Origin: Zygnema circumcarinatum
Lineage: Eukaryota > Streptophyta > Zygnematophyceae > Zygnematales > Zygnemataceae
Length of the DNA stretch: 64,000 nucleotides
Direction: 5' to 3'
Assembly: GCA_037447605.1 (NCBI GenBank)
Contig: CM074804.1
Coordinates: 5,980,162-6,044,161, forward strand
Made by a program: the position numbers and the translations under genes. Below, piece after piece: positions 16,601-27,700 of the stretch. How positions within the stretch are numbered: the first letter of the stretch is position 1; each line of letters starts with the position of its first letter. The notes beneath the pieces were generated by a model. That model made no database searches. It was not told where the DNA came from and saw nothing but the letters and a program-made list of their open reading frames with translations.

Positions 16601-19600
16601 GACGAGGATGCTGTTGCTGCCCACGGGCAGTGGCAAACGGGAAATGGAGAGAGGTTGGACCTTCAACAGGAGAATGCGAGAAGCGGCGAGCGAGAGGGAG
16701 AGGGAGGGAGAGAAGGAGATGGAAGGGGATTACGGGATCGGTTCTACTACAGATCCAGCAAATCGACACAATTTCTCTGAAAACTAATGCAGACGCTTCT
16801 CATGAGTAAGAATGCAACCAAGCTTGCGAAAGGGCCTCTTTGGGTAGATTGATACGCAGAACAAAGACAGGGTCCCATGGAGGTGCAAGAGGCTGACCAG
16901 AAAAGGCAGGCAGTGTAAAATTGACCGGACGATAAGGGTCGAGGCCCGGCCCCAGGAGAATAGTTTGCATGTTAAATGCCGTGATAATCTTCATCAGAAA
17001 AACTTTATCGAACGTATTATCTGCCTGAAAGATCTGAACTTCCATCAACCAGGATCCGGTAGAAGCGTTCATGCGTGCCCATGCCACCACAACCTGCACA
17101 AATCGCAGTTGACCATAAAGCATCTCCTGTAACTGACGGACCTTCATTGTAATATCTTACTCTGAAAAAGCATGGACAAGAAAGTGACAGGCCTGAAACC
17201 AATCAGTCCCTTCTATATCCTCCTCAGAGTGGCCAACAAAGCAAGACCATCTTTCCTTGCTTCCTTTGCATCCATCCTCTCGTTTGATTCTCCTCCTGAA
17301 AGTACCCACCTGGCTTGGCTCAAGATGAAGACCAGTGACTTGCATACTGAGGCTCGCACTCACTGCTGCGGCGACTTCAGCAGCAGTGCTCTCTACAAAA
17401 GCTCCTCTGGAAAAGTGGTCCATCTGCAGTTGTATACTCAAGAAGCTCGAGCACATACACTCTTCATTCGGAAGCTGCATCGGGCGGGGCTGAAGGCCTT
17501 TAGGGCAGCCGTGTGTTGCGCAGACATTGGCCGCAGGGGGCACATAATCCAAAACAGCAGACGCCAATCCCCCGCAGACCTGCTCCACGTGGCTGAGTGC
17601 GGCAACGGCACAGACCGGGTTGCCACTCAAGCTGGCCAAATACCCGGGCACATGCAGGTGAACCATTCTCAGCATGAGGGCGGGCTGGGAGGGATAGGAA
17701 ACAATTTTAGCTCACTTGAATATGTCGAAAGCATTCTTTTAGGCTTCGAGCAGTGTTTAAAGCTCATCCTACAAACAAGCATGGAAAAGGAAATATCGTA
17801 GGGAGGATAGCTGGCAATCCCCATTCAGGGAGGCTGCTTAGGAAACGATATGCACACAATGGAAAGAGGAATCCGTCATGGATCCGAAATCGGAACATAG
17901 TTACGTGTGCATCTTGCCCAGGGGGAGACATCCGCTCAGACGAGTGAGCATCTGGAATAGGTGACCCTTTTGGGCAGGGGGCTCACTGTAAATGGGGACT
18001 CTGTTGGAATCCTGCTGCCAGCATGGCCGCACTCACGTCGGAAATGGCGTTGTTTTCTGCATTGCTGCCAAGCAACCACGGCCCACCAAGCCTGAACAGA
18101 CTGACAGGACTGCACCTGCTTGATCAAATCCTCTCGAAGACACTGACTGAACATGCCATTCGCACACAAGAGGCAAGAGTCCCCCGACTTCTCTGATAAC
18201 TCATGCTGAACTGCCATTCCCATTCCGCTAAGTTTGGCATTAGCTCTGAATGCGAGCAGCTTTGGTTGATTTGGACTGATGCGCCTTCAACCATTGCTTC
18301 AGCCCTATGTTTAAAGAAAGCAACCAGAAAGTGCATCTGTCATGACCAAGTCAGCAGTGCACGTAACAGGGCTATCGCTGACTGACATTAAGGATATGTT
18401 GGTCAGCGCGGTCAGGTCCGGCATGGTCCCCGTCAGCTTGTTGGAGTGCAAGTCCCTGCTATGCCCGCCTCACTCATGCGCCGTTAGCAACAATAATCGC
18501 TAGGGAAGCAACAGGGCCCAAGGATGGCTGCTGGCAGAGAAGGGCTGCGGCAGAAACCCTACACGGCGCGGAGGTGCGGCAGGCCCTTGAATGCGGAGGC
18601 AGGCGGAATATGACCTGCAGGGACGCTGCCAGACACGAGTGAAGGAAGGGAGGAGGGTGAGGGAAGGGAGGGAGGGCGAGAGGGAGAGAGATAGACAAGA
18701 AGAGGCAGGGAAGTAGAAAACACGCGTGAGGAGGGGAACAGTAAACATTCCCTCGCACTCGGGGTGACATTCTCTATCAGAAATTCGCTCGGTACTAAGT
18801 ATGTTGGTCGTCCTTTGAGGTGAGTGTTCCCTCCATAGAACAAGAATAATGCACTGCCAGGCAATATTAAGTACAATCTGGTCACGTACCTGAAAGGAAG
18901 TTCCGGCTGAAGTCACTGCGTCCCACATGCCAAAAAGAAACAACGCTCAATCAACAGCAAAAAGGATAAGCCCTGCAAAAGGCAGTACATCAAATCACTA
19001 GGGTGCTTACTGGACTGAAATAATGAGCTTTGAATCCCATCAGAGAGAACGCCGGAGTCCTTGTGGCACTTACACCTTCTGCAGACTCAAAAACAACTTC
19101 AACGACGGAATGCCTCCAGTAAAACCACTCCTGGACATGGACCTGCCACGTGACAACCAGCACACCCACCCACATCCACCTTTTCTCATCACACATTGCT
19201 GAATCGCCTTATGACGAACAGACAACAGTCATCAGATTAACTTGCTGAAAACAGAAGGAGACTAGCCCAGACGCAATGCATACATGTCCTTCTAAGGAAA
19301 TCGAATTGACAAAAAAACAGAGTACACTGCTGTGTGCAAGTCTACAACGCTGCAATATGAGTAATTTGAAATGAATATGCTGAATCAAGCCGCTTCGCAT
19401 GCAGCTTTTCCTTGCAAACTCTCTGCTTTAAGGGCTCACAAATGCACAAGGCTTGAAAGGTTGCCGCCTGCAATGGCAGCAGGGAAAGGACCTGCTTTCA
19501 GCGGATTATTCCCAACTGATCTGTCACACAGCGCAGCAGAGAGCAAGTGAAACGCAGAAAATATTAAAAGACGTCTTAAGGCGTCTTCTTAAACGTAAGG

Positions 19601-22600
19601 CTTATATTAAGGCGTCTTAGTGTACGCACTTCAGGAGAGAACTGCGAAATTGAGGCAATTTTTCTCCGAGCTTTAAGCACAGATCTTGCTATTTTTTCTA
19701 ACAGCATGGCGAAGATGAAGACCTACAGGACCTGTAGTGTCCCTATAGTGGCGAACTTGGATGGCAGGTCTCCCGTGAATTGGTTTCCATCCAGTATGCT
19801 GCCACCACGGCGAAACCAACACTCTTCTTTACACGCAAGGGACGCCAACAAGCCAGATACACATACACAGTTTAAAGCAGATGCTTGTCGATGCACATTA
19901 CAAAAGGAACGACTCCCAAGGAACCATTTCATTTGCGTACGCCCCCACAGGTTACGTTGCTTACAGCGCCTCTAGGGGCAGGCTGCCAAGCCGTGGAATT
20001 GAGCCTGAAAGTAGGTTCCCTCGGAGATTCCTGCCCCCCTCAGCAGCGGTGCAAGCAGAGAGAATTCAAGGGCCACTTTCATGCAAAGAACTTCAGAATG
20101 GTAAGTACAAGGTCCCGGATGGTGCTAATTCTGGGCTCTCACAAGTGCTGTAGCTCCATAAGCCGCCCTAAATCTGGAACAGGCCCGCTCAGCCTGTTCT
20201 CCCCCAGGTCGAGCCAACGGAGGGTGAGGACCTCCCCCAGGCTCGGGGGCACGCTGCGGACCAACTGGTTGCGGCCCAAAGACCTGCTCCCGGCAACGCA
20301 TTTTCTGGAGATTTAGATGGCTAGGACATGCTCACGTCGAGGAGATGAATGGTTTACGGCACACTGGCACTACTTCGCGAGTCCTGGCGGGAGGGCTTTC
20401 AAGATGAGAATCTCTGTTTGAGGGTTGAGTAGACGCTTACAGGTACTGAAGGCTGGGCAGCTGGTTGAAGGTCTGCGGAACGACCCCACTGAGTGAGCAA
20501 CCTTGCAGGTTCCTGCATCACACACCCCCCATCAGGCAAAAAAAAACACCTGTAATGTCCAAGGTGAGAACACGTGATCCGTTTTTATGAACCAAGCTAT
20601 CACAATTTTCACGATGAAGGCAGTCTTTTTCCATCGATCGGAGAAACTTATTGAAGGACCGCGGCACATAGAAATACACATTATTAGCGACCAGGACTAT
20701 CGCACGAAAAGGAGATACGAACAAATGGGTGAGTCGGAAGGGGAGGGAGTCTCCTGCTGGAACATCGCCCACTATGCCTGGATTGAGCGACAAGTCCCTG
20801 CACGATCAGAATGGCTGTTAAGGAGAAAAGCCGATAGAGAAAGCCATCCGCGAGCTCAAATTTCCCATGTAAGTGAACATCATACAGGGAACTTCAACTA
20901 GGACGGCTTGATTTATGAGTGGTTTGTAACGACTGAGCAGAAATACAAGACGAGATAAGCTTGCGGAGTCGCTCATGAGGAATTCTAATGTATGGATTGT
21001 ATCAAAAGGAGAGGCTCAGACCAAGTGCTGTGATAAAGATACGAGGGATGCATTGCATGTGCGAAAATCAAAGGGTGATGACAATTGCAGAGGGTACTGA
21101 GAAGCGAGGAGACAAAACGAACACGAGGCAGATACAGGACATAAGTGCACAGATGCCTCACATGATGGCAAGGTAATCCAAAAAGTACAGGTCACTCGAG
21201 ATTTTGCCCTGCAACTCCATGTTGCTCAGCTGCCTGCACTCAGCAGCAACACGTTCAAGAGAATGGGAAGCCAACATAGCTGGCCTTAAACACCATGGAT
21301 ACTCTGCGATGTATTCAAGATTGCTCTCACGATAAAACATTATAAACCAGCCTAATCACTGAGGTGGACCACTTCTGTCAAGAAATTACAAGTCGTCATT
21401 CTAGCATCGAAGGCGCGAATACTCCTCAACATTTGGAGAGAGGGAGAAACAGGCAAAAGAAATAAAGTAAACGCGAAATTAACTGAGGACTGTAGAACTG
21501 TCGTTACAGTAGTGTAAGTGATCAATCGAATGAATAAATGAATCTGCAGTTTCCCTTACACGGTAGTGACTCGCTGCTCTTCCGTTTCAACCATGATGCA
21601 TTCTATGCCGAACCAGCCATCCCCACAGGGGTCCTCTCCCACCCAGCCTCGGAGCACCTTGGGGTTGCCGAATCCTTCTTTCAGTCCTGTAAGGCCAGCA
21701 GCTGTTTCGACACGGAGGCCATGTGAGGAGATTGGAGAAACGTGCTTCTCGTATAGTCGGCCCATTTATCACACATAAATACGCTAACCTTTGAGCAGAA
21801 TTGTTTCTTGCAGTTCAGTCGAAACGAAAATTGTGCCACAGTCAAAGCAGAGTTCAGTAACATAAAAAGCATGAGGGTTTTTTATACAAAATTGACCTTT
21901 CTACAAAGATACAGAAATTTATAGGCGAGTCACGAAGTTGCCAATACTCTATATCTGCTCCAGGTAAGTCTTTCTTTTCCAAGGATACCACGCTTACCAA
22001 GCTTTATCATTCAATTAATGCAGTAAACGTACGTGTGAGAAACACACAGAATTTTAGATTGCAATGTAATTAGCACAGGGCTTTTGCTTTGTACTTGTAC
22101 TAGACTCTGACTGAGGTTGTAGATAAGGATAAGGAGATAACATCAACGGACGGGGTCCTAGGTGAAGCTGCTTAGAATGATAGGGCCGACTTTTGTTGCG
22201 CCTAGTCCAATTAACGAAGTTTATGATTATTAAGCGAGCTGTATCTGTCAACTGCCACATTGCTGACTCTGCTGCAAGCTGGGGCAACAAGTAACAATCA
22301 ACTCTACATTAAAAATCCAAAAGTGATAAATTTGATTCTGAATGGAGACAGCAAACGTAAGGTTTATTTTTAATCTGAGAAACAAAAAAAAATTGAAAAG
22401 CTATAGTTCATTACCCTAAATCGAGCAAGAATGATTATTTTCTAAACGCTGCCAGAAATATAATCAATTACTCTAGAGTATTCCTCGTTCACTGATTTTA
22501 GGAGACTTTCATCTATCAGGATTATGCAGCATACTGTATTGCGATTGAATCTGAAAAGGTGCACCTTTTCCTGCAGGGCACTAGCCTTCAGGTCTGACCT

Positions 22601-23140
22601 TTTCTGTGTGCCCAGTCTGGTATGCAGTCGCTTCCAGTGTTCACTGCAACAGTAAATTTATATCTTTCTACATAGTGCGTTTTTGTTTATTACATGCGCG
22701 TCATGGATGAAGCTGCAATAAATGCTTCTTTAAAAATAAGACAATGAATCCTTTATAGATTTGGAGACAGTAGTCTATGTAACAGAAACTAGTTTGACGT
22801 ACTTGATAGGCCGAAGTGCAGGTAGAGGTATATAAATGACTAATTCTCAACAATTAGCAAAGCCAAGATGTAAAAAGATTAATCAACCCAATCAAAACAG
22901 AGTGCAAACACTATGCAGCCTGCAGCGCTGGACAGGCTATGGGCACTACCACCCTCACTATCAGCAGGTCGCTGGCCACAAATATATAAAACCTGACCTC
23001 GTATGAAATTCAGGCCTAGAGATTCCAAGCCATCCAGGAACAGATTGAGCGGCAGACGACCGTGCCTCACCGTCAACATTGTCACCAAGGCATCCATTGA
23101 TTCCAACGAGAACAGCCAACAGCAACACTGCCGCAGCCAT
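13639..23140 (-). CDS. LRR receptor-like kinase, VIII-1/HPCA1-like
   Basis: Plasma-membrane receptor kinase. Exon 1 (23140-23071) encodes a signal peptide ([17 protein letters not shown]). Exon 2 (21701-21562) carries the LRRNT block with [16 protein letters not shown]. Short LRR exons follow (21229-21162, then near 20790, 20510, 20300, 20020, 19800, 19530 and 18455), mostly ending in phase 2. Then come LSGNPVC and a cysteine-rich juxtamembrane region (C-PKG, EECMC; 17.63-17.3 kb), a further ectodomain exon (about 17114-16917), and the membrane span [20 protein letters not shown] (about 16.56-16.50 kb). The kinase shows [29 protein letters not shown] and GYLDPEY, so it looks catalytically competent. 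The stop is TGA ending at 13639. One stretch (about 18.4-17.65 kb) is not fully resolved; an exon encoding AENNAISD near 18.04 kb is likely. The ligand is unknown. Confidence 0.88.
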
Positions 23141-23640
23141 GCGCCCAAACTCCCAGCCTCCAACACCGCCCCAGAAACTAATACGAGGCGAAAAGAGGCG
23201 GACCGTGCACTCCTGTGCGAAAGAAGTGAGGGAGAGGGCGAGGGAGAGGGAGAGAGGGAGCGCGGTTGCAGCGCCACGCGTGGAGCGAGGGCACCGACAA
23301 CTGGGCCGCGCCACGTGGCAGCGGGCGGCCCGGCCCCCCCTGGCCCCGGCCCGGCGGCGGTCGGTGGGCGGTCCGCGCACCCCTCTCCGCTGCCCGAGTC
23401 GGTCGGTCAGTCAGTCACTCAGTCAGCCGCGCCGTACGGCCTGGCCAGTCACCGCGCCCGAGGGAGGAGGGAGCCGTGAGGACCCTTGGATCGAGGTGTA
23501 CGGACGGCCGGGATCGGCCGTTAAGAGAGGTTTGAAAATGGCAGCTAGTCAGCCAGCCAGCTGGCTAGCTAGCCTCGGCCAAGCGAGGGGCGGGCAGGCC
23601 GACAGTCGGGCGGGCGGTTCTGCGCTCGACCGTACGGCCG
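23141..23640 (-). promoter_or_regulatory. GC-rich island upstream of the receptor kinase
   Basis: Very GC-rich sequence 5' of the receptor-kinase start, with GCCGTACGGCC at about 23431 and GACCGTACGGCC at about 23629, plus GTCA/GTCG and AGCC simple repeats. No convincing coding frame. A promoter role is inferred from position. Confidence 0.4.
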
Positions 23641-23648
23641 ATAGACTA

Positions 23649-24171
23649 CAGTAGGGGGTCCTCATATTTTCCACCCTGGTTCCGGGCAAAATGAGGCGAA
23701 AATATTAAATTTGCATATATAAGGTTCGTGTTACGAATAGACGGGCGGTATTATGTTAGAGTTCATGTTGAACCGTACGTATCGTATCGTACCGTATCGT
23801 ACTGTATCATTTAGCTTCGTATCGTATCGTGACATATCGTGACGCATATACTGTATCATTTAGCATCGTGATCCAACCATCGGGGAGTTTCGTATCGTAT
23901 TGACCGTTCGTATCGTATCGTATCGTATCGAAGTCAAGAAGACGGGGAGAAGAGCGAGCGCCTCTTACGGCGGCACGAGCGGGGAGATTAGGTGCGTTTT
24001 GCGTAAGCCCGTAACGGCTAGTACAGATAGTACGGACAGTACGAACAACACGGACAGTACGAACAGTACGGCTAACACAAGTTACCGTACAAAAAAGTGG
24101 TTTCGGCAAAATTGGGGCGAAAATATTGAGGACGCACTCCTTGGGGTGGTAAATACGAGGACCCCCCACTG
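23649..24171. mobile_element. Pogo/Emigrant-like non-autonomous TIR element
   Basis: Terminal inverted repeats of 28 bases: the left end begins CAGTAGGGGGTCCTC (23649) and the right end, on the other strand, CAGTGGGGGGTCCTC (24171), with 3 mismatches in 28. Both ends are flanked by TA (23647-23648 and 24172-24173). A second, direct repeat (GGCAAAATGAGGCGAAAAT-type) sits just inside each end (about 23689 and 24104). The interior is degenerate CGTAT/GTAC-rich repeats with no transposase. TA duplications and CAGT termini are features of the pogo branch of Tc1/mariner, to which plant Emigrant MITEs belong; the class assignment is inference. Confidence 0.75.
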
Positions 24172-24759
24172 TATGGTACGGGGATGTACGGCAAGGCACG
24201 GAGATGTACAGTACGGTGCGGTGATGTACGGTATGGTACGGTACGTCCTTGACAAGCACAGCTTTGCAAACGCAGTCGCGCATTTGAACAGGTGGTCAAC
24301 GTTGGAAATAGTGAAGTGGCTGGCAGATGACCTGGGTCAATCAAGGTGGGAAATGGCAACGTGCAAGGGCCAGTATGCTGAGCTCCAAATGGAAGAAAAC
24401 AGGGAGGCCTGGAAAGTTGGCACAATTATCAACAGAGAGGGTAAACATGAGGATCATCATTGTTTTAGTTATTTTTGCATTACGGCGAGCAGGATGCCCT
24501 CTGAAAGCCTTTCGAACAGCCATCGACCTGCTTATCCTAAAAGAATAATATTAGTGAAAAAATGATTTTTTTTACATGTAAATTTGGCAGATTCCTACCG
24601 GAGGAGCATACAATCAGCTCCAAAATCAATATAAAATTAGAAGGAAAAGCCAAAAACCACTATCCTACAAAACTTAACCAGAAGAGACGAGAATTGCCTG
24701 GTCTCTTTTCACACCCTGCGAGCCTTAGGGTGCAGCAAGCAACAACCACGATATGCCCC
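24172..24759. other. Non-coding stretch between TIR element and F-box gene
   Basis: About 590 bases with no supported gene. It includes the probable 3' untranslated region of the F-box/LRR gene (stop at 24760 on the minus strand). The frames spanning 23900-24565 run through the TIR element and show no family resemblance. Confidence 0.6.
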
Positions 24760-27700
24760 TCACATAACTACGCACTGCGCATCCGAATCCCCTGCACTCC
24801 TGTCCAGCCTTACTCCATTTTTGCTGCTGTCTTTGCCCTTCTTCTCCAACTGAGGCGGTGAGAATGTGATTGTCAGGCGAGTACTGGGAAGCCGCTGCAT
24901 CCAACGGCCCATACGCCCCCAGGATTCCGGGAGATTGGCACAGCCCTTGATGTCCACCCGGGTCAAAGCCTTTAGGACGCCCAAACATTCTAGCGATGTA
25001 AGGCCTGAATCTTGAATCTCCACTTCCCGGAGGGCCCCCAGATGGCCGAATGATGGTGGGAGCTCAGAGAGAACAGGGAGGCCAAGCAGGCGGAGGGAAT
25101 GGAGGGAGATTAGACCTCCGAAGGACCTTGGCAGGGATACAAATTTCGAACAGTGCTCAATGCGGAGGTCATAAAGGCAGATCAAGTGCCCAAAAGAGTC
25201 AGGTAGAGTGGTTAGCTGAGCTGAGTGGACGGAGAGATGCTGAAGAGCGGAGAGATGGCCAAAGGAGGAGGGGAGGGCGGCAATGGGAGTCCCCCGGATA
25301 GCCAGTGACTGTAAACTTGACAAGAATGGGAAGGAGGGAGGGAGCACAGTAATCGAGGCACACTCGCGGACGCGGAGAGTCTCAAGAGCAACCAAACCTC
25401 CCATGGAGGACGGCAAGCAGCTAAGTCGGCGACAGTCGGTAATTTCGAATGATGTGAGGGAGGTCAGCTGCCCAAAACTTTCCGGAAGCAACATCAACGA
25501 ATCGCACCATTGCACTTTCAGAAACTCCAAGGAGTGAAGTCTGCCGAAAGATTCTGGGAAAGTAACAAGCCTGTCCGCCGACTCAATCTCCAAGTATTTC
25601 AAAGCTGTTAGGTAACCAAATGTACTGGGAAGGCACACAAGGTCCCCCACTCCTGCCAAAACCAAAGATCTGAGGGAGCTTAGCTCGCCAAACGAGTCCG
25701 GCAGACATTCCAATCCCCGCAATCGAAGGGTCAGGGAGTCCAATGCACCGAGTCGACCAAAACTGTCGGGTAATTCAATAAGACGTGCGCAGTCCACCAC
25801 CTCTAACAGGGCCAGTTTCTTCAGACGACCGAAGTCATCCGGTAGCCCTTCCAATGACTGACAGTTGATGATTCTTAGCTTGCGGAGGGCTGACAGTTGG
25901 CCGAGCGACTCTGGAAGATGGAGGAGGGAGCTGCACCGCCAAATTTCAAGCACCTCTAGAGAGGACAATAGGCCGAAAGAATAGGGGAGGCTGGCAAGGC
26001 GAGGGCAGTGCAGAAGCTGGAGGGTCTGAAGACCTGAAAGTCTTCCAATAGAGTTTGGGAGAATTTCAAGGCGATGGGCGTCTTTCATTATCATTGAGTT
26101 GAGAGTGCACAGCTTCCCAATGCTGCGCGGAATCTCTGCCAACTGAACGCACTTACTAAGCTCCAAGTGTCGCAAGGACGTCCAATGGCCCATATTCTCA
26201 GGCAGAGCCTGCAGGGCAGGACAGTTGAGGAGTCGCAGCTCCTCCAAGGACCCAAGTTCCATTACAGAGGGCGGGAGGAAGGCCAAGTCACGACACTGTC
26301 TAAACTCCAACACTTGAAGGTGGGAAAGAAGTCCAAAACATTCGGGAAATACCGCCACATTCTGACAGCTGGTCGTCAGCGACTGCACTCCTGCAGTACG
26401 GTAAATGGGCAAAGGAAATTCTCCTTCACTCCACCCAAGTTCCAGTCTTCGCAAGTGGGGGAAAATGTGCCCGTCGATTCCCACCTTCTCAATCTCCTCC
26501 CCCTGCCCACTCGACGCTAACCTCTGCAGCACCCGGAAGCCAACCAACTTGATAGTCCGCAAGGATGTCAACCTGCAGATTGTGGCTGGGAGCTGGGTAA
26601 GCCTCTCACAGTTGCTGATTTCTAAATACTCAAGAGCCGTCAGCTTTCCAATGGATGCTGGCAGAGAAGTGAGGTTGGAGCACAAGCTAATCTTCAGACT
26701 GCGAAGCTCTGAGAGCAGGCCAATGGATTCTGGGATGGCCAGAAGGCCCCGGACTTCTACAAGGCTGAGAGTTTTCAACGCCTTCAGCTCTCCCAAACTT
26801 TCTGGCAGAGATTTCACTCGCCGACATACGTCCAATTCAAACACCTCCAGGTCAAAAAGAAGGCCCATAGAGCCGGGGAAGCCGGCAACAAGGTCTGATT
26901 GGATGCGTAGCTCACGCAGGGAATTGAGGGTGCCTATAGCGGGTGGTAAAGCTTGGGGCTCCATTTTCGCTCCCGGAGTGCGGGGAACAGGGCCCGGACT
27001 GGAAGCAAGGACGAGAGTTCGGAGTTGAGGACAAGAAGTTTTCAGGTTGGCACAAAAGGAATTGGAGCAGACAAAGGCAGGGACTTCCAGAAATGTGAGG
27101 TTAGGAAATCGGTGGAGGAGAGTGAAGACCCCGCCTCTCCCGCTGTAATTCACATTGTCGTTCAACCGCAGAGTCGACAAGCCATCGTTCGCCAACAGTG
27201 CCCATCGTTTACAGACTCGAGTGCAGCTGAGCCAGTCCTTGATAGAGTGGAGGCAGGAAATAACGGCGGTTATGCACTCGTCTGGCAAGTCCATGATGTG
27301 CATCGCCATGGCCCGCCCTTTGCTGGGTGTGGAGGTGGGAGAGCGCCACTGCGAGCGCGGACTGCTGCTGTAGCTGCTGTTTGTGCTGTTGCTGCTGCTC
27401 CCCCCCGAGCTTGCGGCAAAGCTGTAGCTGAAGCTTGAGCTCAGACTTGCCGCCGAACTTTTCCGGCTCAAAGAGGTGTTCGCCTGCGGCTTTGATGCTT
27501 TGGGGGCTGTTCCGCATCCGTACAAGAGGGCGCTGCCTCCCGAGCTGCGGCCCCCTCTCGTGGTTTGATCGGCAACGGAGTCAGGTTCACCTGCACAGGA
27601 TAGAGCACCCGAAATTTCAGGTAAGCAAATGAAGGGAAGAGAAAGAAACGATACTCACGATACTTGTCCTTTCGTAGAAGAAGAGCAGCAGCCTATTTAG

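Noticed and set aside
23900-24565. 221-residue plus-strand ORF and overlapping minus ORFs
   Set aside because: They run through the degenerate repeats and out of the TIR element; composition is Thr/Ser/Asn repeats with no family resemblance, and there are no transposase motifs.
27655-27690. Extra exon in the F-box gene (LLLFFYERTSI frame)
   Set aside because: It has splice-like borders, but its inclusion breaks the reading frame. Direct joining of 27745 to 27590 keeps phase 1.
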